NCBI GenBank assembly: GCA_023416515.1 | Contig: JAEZHP010000151.1 | Coordinates: 1-64,000 of the forward strand | Reading direction: 5' to 3' | Length of the DNA: 64,000 nucleotides | Source of the DNA: Pseudomonadota bacterium | GTDB taxonomy: Bacteria; Pseudomonadota; Alphaproteobacteria; Sphingomonadales; Sphingomonadaceae | Shown: piece after piece, positions 55,444 through 63,830 of the stretch | How positions within the stretch are numbered: the stretch's first letter is position 1 | Layout: each line of letters begins with the position of its first letter | Translations under genes and position numbers: made by a program | Notes under the pieces: model-generated | The model's input: only the letters and a program-made list of their open reading frames with translations | Database searches by the model: none | What the model was told of the DNA's origin: nothing

Positions 55444-55638
55444 TCAGCGCGGGCTGAAGGTGAGCAGGAGCAGGACCGCGAGCAGGATCGCGATCGCCTG
55501 GTAGAGAATGCGCTTTCGCATCAATTCCTGGCTGCGCTGCGGAGTCTGGTTGTTGGCGAGGCCGATGACCCCCTTGATGAGCACGAACAAGGTCGCAAGC
55601 GCCGCACCGACGAGCAGGAGAATGAGGATGATTTGCAT
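55444..55638 (-). CDS. Small twin-transmembrane protein
   Basis: 64 aa. Two hydrophobic helices (about 2-24, IILILLLVGAALATLFVLIKG, and about 43-61, RILYQAIAILLAVLLLL) are joined by a polar loop NNQTPQRSQELMRKR. Similar 'twin transmembrane' proteins (DUF2909-type) occur next to cobalamin adenosyltransferase genes in alphaproteobacteria, from memory. No function is known. Tight spacing (9 bases after gluQRS, 13 before pduO) supports a real gene. Confidence 0.85.
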   Translation of the reverse strand: MQIILILLLVGAALATLFVLIKGVIGLANNQTPQRSQELMRKRILYQAIAILLAVLLLLTFSPR

Positions 55639-55647
55639 CGTCCCTCT

Positions 55648-56574
55648 CTAGTCCGCGGCGACCGAATATCCAGCCGGAAGCGCGCCCTCCGCGAGGCTTT
55701 CGGCCAGGGCGGTCGCATCGACGCCGTCCGCCCGCAGCGAGGCGATGGTCGGAGCGCCGTTGCGCTTGGCGAGGCGGCGGCCGTCGGCGCCGAGGATGAG
55801 CTCGTGATGATGGTAGCGCGGCGCCGGGAGGCCGAGCAGGGCCTGGAGAAGGCGGTGCACATGGGTCGCCGCGAACAGGTCCTTGCCGCGGACGATGTCG
55901 GTCGCCCCCTGAGCCGAGTCGTCGATGGTGACGGCGAGGTGGTAGCTTGCCGGGGCGTCCTTGCGGGCAAGAACCACGTCGCCGAACCGCTCGGGCTCCG
56001 CGGCGATCTCCTCGCCATGGTCGCTCCAGGTGAGCGGACCGACGCGAGCGAGCGCCGCCGCCATGTCGAGACGCCAGGCGTGGGGCTTCTCGTCGAGCAG
56101 GCGGTAACGCTCCGAATGAGAGAGGGCTCGGCAGGTGCCGGGATAGACGGGCCCCTCAGGCCCATGTGGCGCCGATGCGCTCGCGGCGATCTCCGCCGCG
56201 ATCTCCGACCGGGTGCAGAAGCAGGGATAGAGAAGCTCCTGGGCGCGAAGATCTTCGAGGGAACGCTGGTAGAGCGCCAGCCGCTCGGACTGGAACAAGA
56301 GCTCCCCGTCCCAGTCGAGACCGAGCCAGGACAGATCCTCGATGATCGCGTCGACATGCTCTCGGCGCGAGCGGCCGGGATCGATGTCCTCGATTCGAAG
56401 CATGAACATTCCGCCGCGCGCCCGGGCGAAGCGGTGGGCAAGGATCGCCGAATAAGCGTGGCCGAGGTGGAGCGGCCCGGTCGGGCTCGGCGCGAAGCGG
56501 GTCGCGGTCTCATGCGCCGGGGATAAAACGGAAATCGGCTCTTGACCGAGACTCGCGGCCTGTGTTGTCATCAT
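55648..56574 (-). CDS. gluQRS: Glutamyl-Q tRNA(Asp) synthetase
   Basis: 308 aa. It is a truncated GluRS lacking the anticodon domain; it puts glutamate on queuosine-34 of tRNA(Asp). RFAPSPTGPLHLGHAYSAI has the HIGH motif, MLRIEDIDPGRSR follows, a zinc site is formed by YPCFCTRSEI and YPGTCR, and the KMSKS-like LAKRNGAP is near 267. The N-terminal 25 residues are an extension; a start at the second Met is equally good. It heads the five-gene run ending with egtD. Confidence 0.95.
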   Translation of the reverse strand: MMTTQAASLGQEPISVLSPAHETATRFAPSPTGPLHLGHAYSAILAHRFARARGGMFMLRIEDIDPGRSRREHVDAIIEDLSWLGLDWDGELLFQSERLALYQRSLEDLRAQELLYPCFCTRSEIAAEIAASASAPHGPEGPVYPGTCRALSHSERYRLLDEKPHAWRLDMAAALARVGPLTWSDHGEEIAAEPERFGDVVLARKDAPASYHLAVTIDDSAQGATDIVRGKDLFAATHVHRLLQALLGLPAPRYHHHELILGADGRRLAKRNGAPTIASLRADGVDATALAESLAEGALPAGYSVAAD

Positions 56575-56715
56575 GGCGTCACCCTAGACGGCCATAGGGT
56601 GGCGCGACAGGAGAAGAGGCTTTCCAGGACGCCTTGTTCTCCCTCGTTTCTGAGTGCGACAGGTCCGGGGGCGGCGTCTCGGGAGGGTTCTTCCAGAGAC
56701 GGGAGCTCGCGACCT

Positions 56716-57282
56716 TTGTACCATCCCGACCTTCTTCGGCATCCCGACAGCTGCCCGGCTCTCGTTCTGAACGCGGACTATACCCCGCTCAGTTACTACC
56801 CGCTGTCGCTCTGGCCGTGGCAGACCGCCGTCAAGGCGGTTTTTTTGGAGCGTGTCGACATCGTCGCGAGCTATGAGCGCGAGGTCCACAGCCCGACGAC
56901 GGCGTTCAAGCTCCCCTCGGTGATCGCGCTCAGGCAGTTCGTGCGCCCGAGCGAATATCCCGCCTTCACCCGGTTCAACCTGTTCCTTCGCGACCGCTTC
57001 TCCTGCCAATATTGCGGCGACCTCAGGGAGCTGACCTTCGACCATGTCATCCCGCGCGCGCAGGGCGGGCGGACGACGTGGGAGAATGTCACCACCGCCT
57101 GCGCCCCATGCAATTTGCGCAAGGGCGGCCGCACTCCGAAGCAGGCGCATATGGGCCTCGAGCGCTGGCCGTTCCGGCCGACCAGCTGGCAGCTTCAGGA
57201 GAATGGCCGCGGCTTCCCGCCCAACTATCTCCACTCCAGCTGGCGCGACTATCTCTATTGGGACATCGAGCTGGAGGCGTAG
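56716..57282 (+). CDS. HNH endonuclease
   Basis: 188 aa from TTG 56716, preceded by GGGAG; an upstream-extended frame to 56542 lacks family similarity. The family N-terminus HPDLLRHPDSCPALVLNADYTPLSYYPLSLW is followed by a zinc-ribbon HNH domain with CQYCGDLRELTFDHVIPRAQGG (about 97-118) and CAPCNLRKGGR. This conserved group is widespread in alphaproteobacteria and not tied to restriction systems, so its target is unknown. It ends eight bases before a convergent second HNH gene. Confidence 0.88.
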   Translation: MYHPDLLRHPDSCPALVLNADYTPLSYYPLSLWPWQTAVKAVFLERVDIVASYEREVHSPTTAFKLPSVIALRQFVRPSEYPAFTRFNLFLRDRFSCQYCGDLRELTFDHVIPRAQGGRTTWENVTTACAPCNLRKGGRTPKQAHMGLERWPFRPTSWQLQENGRGFPPNYLHSSWRDYLYWDIELEA

Positions 57283-57289
57283 CCCCGCT

Positions 57290-57583
57290 TCAGTCCTTCC
57301 GCTTTCTCGTGGGGGCGTGGAAATCGGGCTCCTTGTCCTCGATCCAACGCAGAAAGGCCTGAATCTCGGGGTGGCCGCGAAGCGCGTCGGCGCTTGCGAA
57401 GCTCCTCTCCAGCTCCTTGTTGGTGAAGGTCGAGTGGATGGTGCTGTGGCAGATCGGGTGGACCGGCTCGGTGTGGCGCCCGCCGCGGCTTCGCGGCACG
57501 GGGTGATGCCATTCCACTCGGCTGCCCAGTGGCCGGCCGCAGAGGAAGCAGGTCAGGTCCTGTCGCGGAAGCCGAAGCGCCAC
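57290..57583 (-). CDS. Small HNH endonuclease overlapping the zntB/corA gene
   Basis: 97 aa from GTG 57583. The gene overlaps the last 31 bases of the upstream transporter gene in another frame. HNH elements: LTCFLCGRPLGSRVEWHHPV (zinc knuckle and catalytic His) and HPICHSTIHSTFTNKELE (second Cys/His). It ends FHAPTRKRKD. Family members are about 100 aa and match this start. A long extension in the same frame lies antisense-free inside the transporter gene and is not real. Translation is probably coupled to the transporter. Confidence 0.82.
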   Translation of the reverse strand: MALRLPRQDLTCFLCGRPLGSRVEWHHPVPRSRGGRHTEPVHPICHSTIHSTFTNKELERSFASADALRGHPEIQAFLRWIEDKEPDFHAPTRKRKD

Positions 57584-58515
57584 AGCGTATAGATCCACAC
57601 GGCGCCGCCGACCGCAACGCAGAAGATAACCACGCCCCAGAAGGCCCAGGGGCGATGGGCATAGGGAATGCCTTCGACATTCATTCCGAGCAGCCCGGTG
57701 ATGAAGGTCAACGGAAGGAAGATGAAGGCGACCAGCGCGATCTGGAGGCTTCGCTGATCGAGCTGCTCGGCGCGAAGATCGGTGATCTGCTCGTGAAGCA
57801 AGGCGGCGCGCTCGCGCACCGCCTCGAGCTCCTCTGCCATCCGAGCGAACTTGTCCGCGGCTTCGCGGATGTGGAGGCGATCGTCGTCGCCGAGCCAATC
57901 GACGTCGAGCCCTGCCAGGGTCATCAGGGCGTCGCGATCGGGGGCGACGAAGCGGCGGAAGGAGATGGCGTTGCTTCGGCTGCGGGTGATCGCGGTTCGG
58001 TGACGGTAGAGATTCTGGGGCTGCTCGAGATCCGTCTCGATGTCGTCGAGGCAATCGCCGAGATCGGCGACCTGCGGGTCGAGCTCGAGAGCGATGATGA
58101 CTGCATAGGCCGCGACCAGATCGCCGGGATCCTGGATCTTGCCGGCCTCGAACTTGGCCATGACGTCGGCGGTGGCGTTCATCCGGCGACGGCTCAACGA
58201 GATGACGCGATTGTCGTGGATCCACAGCCGGATCGAGACGAGCCGGTCGGAATCGCCGGGATCGTTCTCCCCCGGCCCGCGCAGATTGACGATCGCTCCG
58301 AACTCGATCCGGTCGCAGCGCGGGCGGGTCTCGGTCGCGACCAGCGCCCTCGCTGCGACGCTCGGCAGGTTGGGCTGACGCTTCAGGAAGGCGAGGTCGG
58401 ACTCGTCGCGCCCGTGAAAGTGAAGCCACAGGAAGCCGGGGCCGTCATAAGCCTCGGCCTCTTCCACCGTCAGGCGGCGGAACGGGCCGTCACCGACGAG
58501 GAGGCCGCACTCCAT
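57553..58515 (-). CDS. CorA-family divalent cation transporter (ZntB-like)
   Basis: 320 aa. A cytoplasmic N-domain (FLWLHFHGRDESDLAFLKRQ, NPGDSDRLVSIRLWIHDNRVISL) is followed by a long helix and two C-terminal membrane helices (about 265-283 and 297-314). The pore signature GMNVEGIP carries the CorA/ZntB GMN motif. The substitution pattern suits Zn2+ export/uptake as in ZntB, but Mg2+ cannot be ruled out. It starts four bases after the galU stop. Confidence 0.88.
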   Translation of the reverse strand: MECGLLVGDGPFRRLTVEEAEAYDGPGFLWLHFHGRDESDLAFLKRQPNLPSVAARALVATETRPRCDRIEFGAIVNLRGPGENDPGDSDRLVSIRLWIHDNRVISLSRRRMNATADVMAKFEAGKIQDPGDLVAAYAVIIALELDPQVADLGDCLDDIETDLEQPQNLYRHRTAITRSRSNAISFRRFVAPDRDALMTLAGLDVDWLGDDDRLHIREAADKFARMAEELEAVRERAALLHEQITDLRAEQLDQRSLQIALVAFIFLPLTFITGLLGMNVEGIPYAHRPWAFWGVVIFCVAVGGAVWIYTLWRFGFRDRT

Positions 58516-58519
58516 TCCG

Positions 58520-59377
58520 TCACAGATCCGCGATATAGGCGCGGACCTGCGGGCCGATATCCTCGCGGCGAAGCGACAGAGCGAGGTTGGCGATGACGAA
58601 GCCCACCTTCTCGCCGCAATCGTGGCGCTCGCCGTCGAAGCGGAAGCCGTGGAACGGCTGCTGGCCGATCAGCTTGGCCATCGCGTCGGTTAGCTGAATC
58701 TCGCCGCCGGCGCCCTTCTCCTTGGCGTCGAGCACCTGCATCACCTCCGGCTGGAGGATATAGCGGCCCGGGAGCATGAGGTTGGACGGAGCGGTGCCCT
58801 GCGGCGGCTTCTCGACCAGGCCCTTGATCTCGACCAGCTCGCCGTCGTCGGTGCCGGGCACCACGACTCCGTAGCGGTGGGTCTCGGACGGCGGCACCTC
58901 CAGAACGGCGACGATGTTGCCACCGACCTTCTCGTAGGCCTGGACCATCTGCTTGAGGCAGTTTGGCTGCCCGACCATGACCTCGTCCGGGAGAAGCACG
59001 GCGAATGGCTCGTCGCCGACGATGTGGCGGGCGCACCACACGGCGTGGCCGAGGCCGTGCGGCTCCTGCTGGCGGACCGAGATGACCGAACCGGGCTGGG
59101 TTCGGGTGCTCTCAAGGACGTCGAGCGACTTGCCGCGCGCTGCCATCGTCATCTCGAGCTCGAAGGAGATGTCGAAATGCTCCTCGAGCGCGCCCTTGCC
59201 GCGGCCGGTGACGAAGATCATCTGCTCGATCCCGGCCTCGCGCGCTTCCTCGATCGCATATTGGATGAGCGGCCGGTCGACGAGGGTGATCATCTCCTTC
59301 GGGATCGCCTTGGTCGCGGGCAGGAAGCGGGTGCCGAGACCGGCGACCGGGAAGACGGCCTTGCGGACAGGTTTCAT
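58520..59377 (-). CDS. galU: UTP-glucose-1-phosphate uridylyltransferase
   Basis: 285 aa. The ribosome-binding site AGGAGA favours the second of two adjacent ATG codons (59377, five-base spacing) over 59380. The nucleotidyltransferase start is VFPVAGLGTRFLPATKAIPKEM. FVTGRGKGALEEHFD, QEPHGLGHAVWCAR, LPDEVMVG (metal Asp) and EIKGLVEKP follow. UDP-glucose made here supports the envelope glycan genes at 44939-50631. Transcribed after the lptM-like gene. Confidence 0.96.
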   Translation of the reverse strand: MKPVRKAVFPVAGLGTRFLPATKAIPKEMITLVDRPLIQYAIEEAREAGIEQMIFVTGRGKGALEEHFDISFELEMTMAARGKSLDVLESTRTQPGSVISVRQQEPHGLGHAVWCARHIVGDEPFAVLLPDEVMVGQPNCLKQMVQAYEKVGGNIVAVLEVPPSETHRYGVVVPGTDDGELVEIKGLVEKPPQGTAPSNLMLPGRYILQPEVMQVLDAKEKGAGGEIQLTDAMAKLIGQQPFHGFRFDGERHDCGEKVGFVIANLALSLRREDIGPQVRAYIADL

Positions 59378-59390
59378 CATGTCTCCTGGA

Positions 59391-59708
59391 TTATTGAGGC
59401 TGGTCGGCCTCGCCCGGCTCTTCCTCGAGCTCGGACGTGTTCGACTCCACCTGTCCGCCGACATCGGGAGGCGGAAGGTCGAAGCGGTCGGCAGGCCGCT
59501 CCTCGGATCGGGTCAGCGGCTCGTCGACGCGCAGCGGCCGCATCTCCGACGACACCGCGAGCATTTCGTCCGAGGTGAGCGCGCGCGGCGCCAGCGCCGG
59601 TGCCGGCGGCATCGCCTGGCCCTCGGCCGGCCGAAGCGGCTGGCGCAGGCCGCAGCCGGCGATCAGCAAAGTGCCGGCGACGATCGGAACCGCAAGCTTC
59701 AGATTCAT
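59391..59708 (-). CDS. LptM-like small lipoprotein
   Basis: 105 aa. The signal and lipobox are MNLKLAVPIVAGTLLIAGC, with Cys 19. The next residues GLRQPLRPAEG resemble the C-G-x-K-G-P-L pattern of LptM (YifL), which in E. coli assists the LptDE complex. The remainder is acidic and proline-rich. LptM genes typically sit between argH and lysA; here argH is upstream (coupled by ATGA at 59705-59708) but galU, not lysA, follows. Confidence 0.78.
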   Translation of the reverse strand: MNLKLAVPIVAGTLLIAGCGLRQPLRPAEGQAMPPAPALAPRALTSDEMLAVSSEMRPLRVDEPLTRSEERPADRFDLPPPDVGGQVESNTSELEEEPGEADQPQ

Positions 59709-61081
59709 GCCCTGATTCCCAGCGCGGCCTTCGCGGCCGCCACCTGAGCGCGTACCTGATCCGGGGCGGTGCCGCCATAGCTGGTGCGGCTCCGGGCCGA
59801 GGCTTCGGGCGAGAGAACGTCATAGACCGAGGCGTCGATACGCGCATCGACGCTTCGGAGTTCCTCGATCGACAGCTCCCACAGATTGGCGCCGCGATCG
59901 TCGGCGAGCTTCACTGCGCGGCCGGTGATGTGATGGGCCTCGCGGAAGGGCACTCCGGCGACCCGGACCAGCCAGTCGGCGAGGTCGGTCGCGGTGGAAT
60001 GGCCCGAGGCGGCGGCGGCGCGCATCCGGTCCTTGTCGAAGGTCACGGTACGCATCATCCCGGTCATCGCCGCGATCGAGATTTCCAGAAGGTCTTGGAC
60101 CGCGAAGACCGGCTCTTTGTCGTCCTGCATGTCCTTCGAATAAGCGAGCGGCAGGCCCTTCATGGTCGTGCACAAAGCGACGAGCTCGCCGAGGATCCGG
60201 CCCGAATGGCCGCGGACCAGCTCGGCCGCGTCGGGATTGCGCTTCTGCGGCATGATCGACGAGCCGGTCGAGAAATCGTCCCCCAACCGGATGAAGCCGA
60301 ACGGCTGGCTCGCCCAGATGATCAGCTCCTCTGCGAGGCGCGACAGGTGGAGCGCGCACTGGGTCGCCGCCATCATATGGTCCAGCGCGAAATCGCGGTC
60401 GGAGACGCTGTCGAGGCTGTTGGCGGTGGGGCGGGCAAAGCCGAGCGCCTTGGCGGTCGCCTCCCGGTCGAGTGGGTAGGAGGTGCCGGCGAGCGCCGCT
60501 GCGCCGAGCGGGCATTCGTCGGCGCGGGCATGCGCGTCGGCGAAGCGCGAACGGTCGCGGCGGAACATCTCGTAATAGGCCATCAAATGGTGCCCGAGAG
60601 TGACGGGCTGGGCGACCTGGAGATGGGTGAAGCCGGGCATGATCGTGTCGGCATGCTCCTCGGCGCGGGCGACGAGCGTCTTCTGGAGGAACTCAAGGCC
60701 GATATCGATCTTCTCGCCGGCGCGGCGAACCCAAAGGCGGAAGTCGGTCGCCACCTGGTCGTTGCGCGATCGGGCGGTGTGGAGTCGGCCGGCGGCAGGG
60801 CCGATCAGCTGGGTGAGCCGGTGCTCGACATGCATGTGGATGTCCTCGAGGGCCTTGTCCTCGGGAACGCCATGATCGGCATATTCGGCGGCGACCGTGT
60901 CGAGACCGCTCGAAATCGCCGCGGCATCCTCGGCCGAGACGATCCCCTGGGCGCCGAGCATCGCGACATGCGCCTTCGACGCCTCGATGTCCTGGCGCCA
61001 CATCCGCTTGTCGAAGGCGATCGAGGCATTTATCTCGCGCATCAGAGCGGAAGGTCCTTCCGCAAACCGTCCGCCCCACAT
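59705..61081 (-). CDS. argH: Argininosuccinate lyase
   Basis: 458 aa from ATG 61081. It releases arginine and fumarate from argininosuccinate. The start MWGGRFAEGPSALM is standard, then HTARSRNDQVATDFRLW, PGFTHLQVAQPVTLGHHL and the signature GSSIMPQKRNPD. The C-terminal TTMKGLPLAYSKDMQDDKEPVF is normal. An in-frame extension reaches 61432 but overlaps the divergent tlpA-like gene. The two start codons almost coincide (61081 versus 61080 or 61098). Confidence 0.97.
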   Translation of the reverse strand: MWGGRFAEGPSALMREINASIAFDKRMWRQDIEASKAHVAMLGAQGIVSAEDAAAISSGLDTVAAEYADHGVPEDKALEDIHMHVEHRLTQLIGPAAGRLHTARSRNDQVATDFRLWVRRAGEKIDIGLEFLQKTLVARAEEHADTIMPGFTHLQVAQPVTLGHHLMAYYEMFRRDRSRFADAHARADECPLGAAALAGTSYPLDREATAKALGFARPTANSLDSVSDRDFALDHMMAATQCALHLSRLAEELIIWASQPFGFIRLGDDFSTGSSIMPQKRNPDAAELVRGHSGRILGELVALCTTMKGLPLAYSKDMQDDKEPVFAVQDLLEISIAAMTGMMRTVTFDKDRMRAAAASGHSTATDLADWLVRVAGVPFREAHHITGRAVKLADDRGANLWELSIEELRSVDARIDASVYDVLSPEASARSRTSYGGTAPDQVRAQVAAAKAALGIRA

Positions 61082-61097
61082 GCTATTGGAGTTTGAA

Positions 61098-61679
61098 TTG
61101 CGGGTCGTGATCGCCCTTCTCCTTGGCCTTGCAGCTACCCTGTCCGCGGGCTGCGCTAGGGATAATGACGCGGCGTCACAAGGCAATGAGGTTGCGGCGG
61201 CGCCGTCGTCGAACGCGGTGACTCCGGTGACCGGCCGGCTCGACCGGTCGCATGCCGGAACGCCGGCCCCGACCTTCACCTTCCAGGACGAGAACGGCCA
61301 GGCGACCAGCATGGCGGCGTTCCGGGGCAAGCCGACCCTGGTCAATTTGTGGGCGACCTGGTGCGCGCCGTGCATCGTCGAGATGCCGTCGCTGGACGCG
61401 CTCGCGGGACGCGAAGGCGACGCTCTCAACATCGTCGCCCTCAGCCAGGACCTGGACGGCCGCGATCAGGTCACGCGTTTCTTCGGCGAGCGCAATTTCC
61501 GCCATCTGGAGGCCAATCTCGACCCCGACATGCGGTTCATGACCGAGATGCGCCTCGACACGCTCCCGACCACCATCCTTTACGACGCGGAGGGCCGCGA
61601 AGTGTGGCGGATGGTCGGAATGGCCGAGTGGCAAAGCGACCGAATCGCCCGCCTCCTCGACGAAGCCGAAGCGGGCTAA
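61098..61679 (+). CDS. TlpA-like thioredoxin-fold lipoprotein
   Basis: 193 aa from TTG 61098, with TTGGAG upstream; ATG 61080 is an alternative that would add six residues. Lipobox ATLSAGC (Cys 19). The thioredoxin domain has FRGKPTLVNLWATWCAPCIV with C89 and C92, and TLPTTILYDAEGREV with cis-Pro. It should reduce disulfides in the periplasm, for example during cytochrome c maturation. The gene is head-to-head with argH. Confidence 0.9.
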   Translation: MRVVIALLLGLAATLSAGCARDNDAASQGNEVAAAPSSNAVTPVTGRLDRSHAGTPAPTFTFQDENGQATSMAAFRGKPTLVNLWATWCAPCIVEMPSLDALAGREGDALNIVALSQDLDGRDQVTRFFGERNFRHLEANLDPDMRFMTEMRLDTLPTTILYDAEGREVWRMVGMAEWQSDRIARLLDEAEAG

Positions 61680-61701
61680 CAATCCTCCCTGTCGCGTAGC
61701 G

Positions 61702-61796
61702 ATGGGGAGGGGGACCGCCGAAGGCGGTGGAGGGGCCTGGGGCCGGGCTCCAGCAGCCCCTCCACCACTCGCTTCGCGAGCGGTCCCCCTCCCCAT
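61702..61796. repeat. Branched palindromic repeat (cruciform)
   Basis: Outer arms 61702-61717 and 61781-61796 are perfect complements (ATGGGGAGGGGGACCG / CGGTCCCCCTCCCCAT). The inner arms GGTGGAGGGGC (61726-61736) and GCCCCTCCACC (61756-61766) also pair. Each side has a small hairpin: CCGCCGAAGGCGG and CTCGCTTCGCGAG. The whole folds into a branched structure between two convergent genes, and belongs to a repeat type common in alphaproteobacteria. Confidence 0.85.
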
Positions 61797-61827
61797 GAGG
61801 CTTAGCCTCACAGCGAGGATTTGCCTC

Positions 61828-62648
<821 letters not shown>

Positions 62649-62652
<4 letters not shown>

Positions 62653-63323
62653 GTGCGTTGGTCTCCCAATATCTCGTGAAGCCAGGCGGCCACGTCGTTC
62701 GTGCAAAAATCGATGATGCTGTCGTCGCGGCCGAAAGCGGCCTGTTCGGAGCCGTTGTCGACCCAGACGGTGGTCATTCCGAGCGCCTTCGCCGGCACGA
62801 GGTTGCGGACCATGTCGTCGGCGAACAGCGCGCGGGCCGGATCGATTCCGTGCCATTCGCAGATCTGGGCGTAGCCGCGGGGGTCGGGCTTGGGGATGTA
62901 CTCCATCGCGTGGATGTCGTGCAGGCCGTCGAAGGCATTGGCGAGACCGAGCTTGTCGAGCACCCGGCGGGCATAGCCCTCGTCGCCGTTGGTGAAGACG
63001 AATTTGCGGCCGGGCAGGCGATCCAGGGCCGCGAGCATGTCGGGGTCGGCGGTCAGGCGGGCGAGGTCGATGTCATGGACGAAGTCGAGGAAATCGTGGG
63101 GGTCGACCTCGCGCTCGCGCATTAGCCCGGCGAGCGTGGTGCCGTGGTCGCGGAAATAGCCTTTCTGGATGAGATAGGCCTCGTCGCGGTCGCAGCCGAA
63201 CAGGCGCGCGATATAGTCGGTCATGCGCACGTCGATCAGAGCGAACAGGTCGCACGACGCCGGATAGAGGCTGTTGTCGAGATCGAAGATCCAGCTGTCG
63301 ATATGGGCGAGCTCGGCGCGCAT
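62649..63323 (-). CDS. HAD-superfamily pyrimidine 5'-nucleotidase-like phosphatase
   Basis: 224 aa from ATG 63323. HAD motif I is WIFDLDNSLYP (D15 and D17), motif II FVFTNGDE, motif III/IV YIPKPDPRGY then ALFADDMVRNL. The SDT1/PHM8 pyrimidine-5'-nucleotidase branch has this DLDNTLYP-type start. It is coupled to dapD, an arrangement that I recall in other alphaproteobacteria. A longer frame upstream is not supported. Its physiological substrate is uncertain. Confidence 0.9.
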
Positions 63324-63440
63324 GGCGGCCTCCCTAGCGCCGGGTTCGGCCCGCGTCACGGCAGGCCGAGTGGAAAGCCGCTTCCACCCACCCCCTCGAC
63401 AGGAGTAGAAGAGAGGCTTGCGAGTGCGGGAGTGCGTTGA

Positions 63441-63821
63441 ATGTTGACGATTTTTGCGATTGCGGCGGCGCTTTCCATGACCGCTCAGGATGCCGGCGAG
63501 TGGCAGGATTTCGGAGCGGGCCCTGACGGTGTCGCGGTGTCGGTTAATATCGACTCGATCGAGCGCGGCGCGCAGGGCGCCGAGGCGATGGTCAGGCTCC
63601 GCCAGCCGCGGGCGACCGGAACCACCGCGGTCCAATCCGACATATTGTTCAGCTTCGACTGCGCGGGCCGGCGAGCGACCCGGCGCCTCTATGTCGAGCA
63701 TTTCGCGAGCGGCGAGATCTCGGCGCGGAGCGACAATGGCGAGCCGATGCCGCCGATCGACGTGGCGGCGAACACGCCGCTCGACCGGGTGCGCGAACTG
63801 GCCTGCTCGATCGCCGGCTAG
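63441..63821 (+). CDS. Small exported protein, surface-adhesin E-like
   Basis: 126 aa. A short hydrophobic leader (MLTIFAIAAALSMTAQ) suggests export. The pattern GEWQDFGAGPDGVAVSVNIDSIERG, then VRLRQPRATGTTAVQSDILFSFDCAGRR with a lone Cys pair (C at about 76 and 122), resembles the 'surface-adhesin E' family, which reads as a small beta-sandwich. Function unknown; the assignment is tentative. It is convergent with the erpA-like gene. Confidence 0.7.
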   Translation: MLTIFAIAAALSMTAQDAGEWQDFGAGPDGVAVSVNIDSIERGAQGAEAMVRLRQPRATGTTAVQSDILFSFDCAGRRATRRLYVEHFASGEISARSDNGEPMPPIDVAANTPLDRVRELACSIAG

Positions 63822-63830
63822 TCCGGCTGC

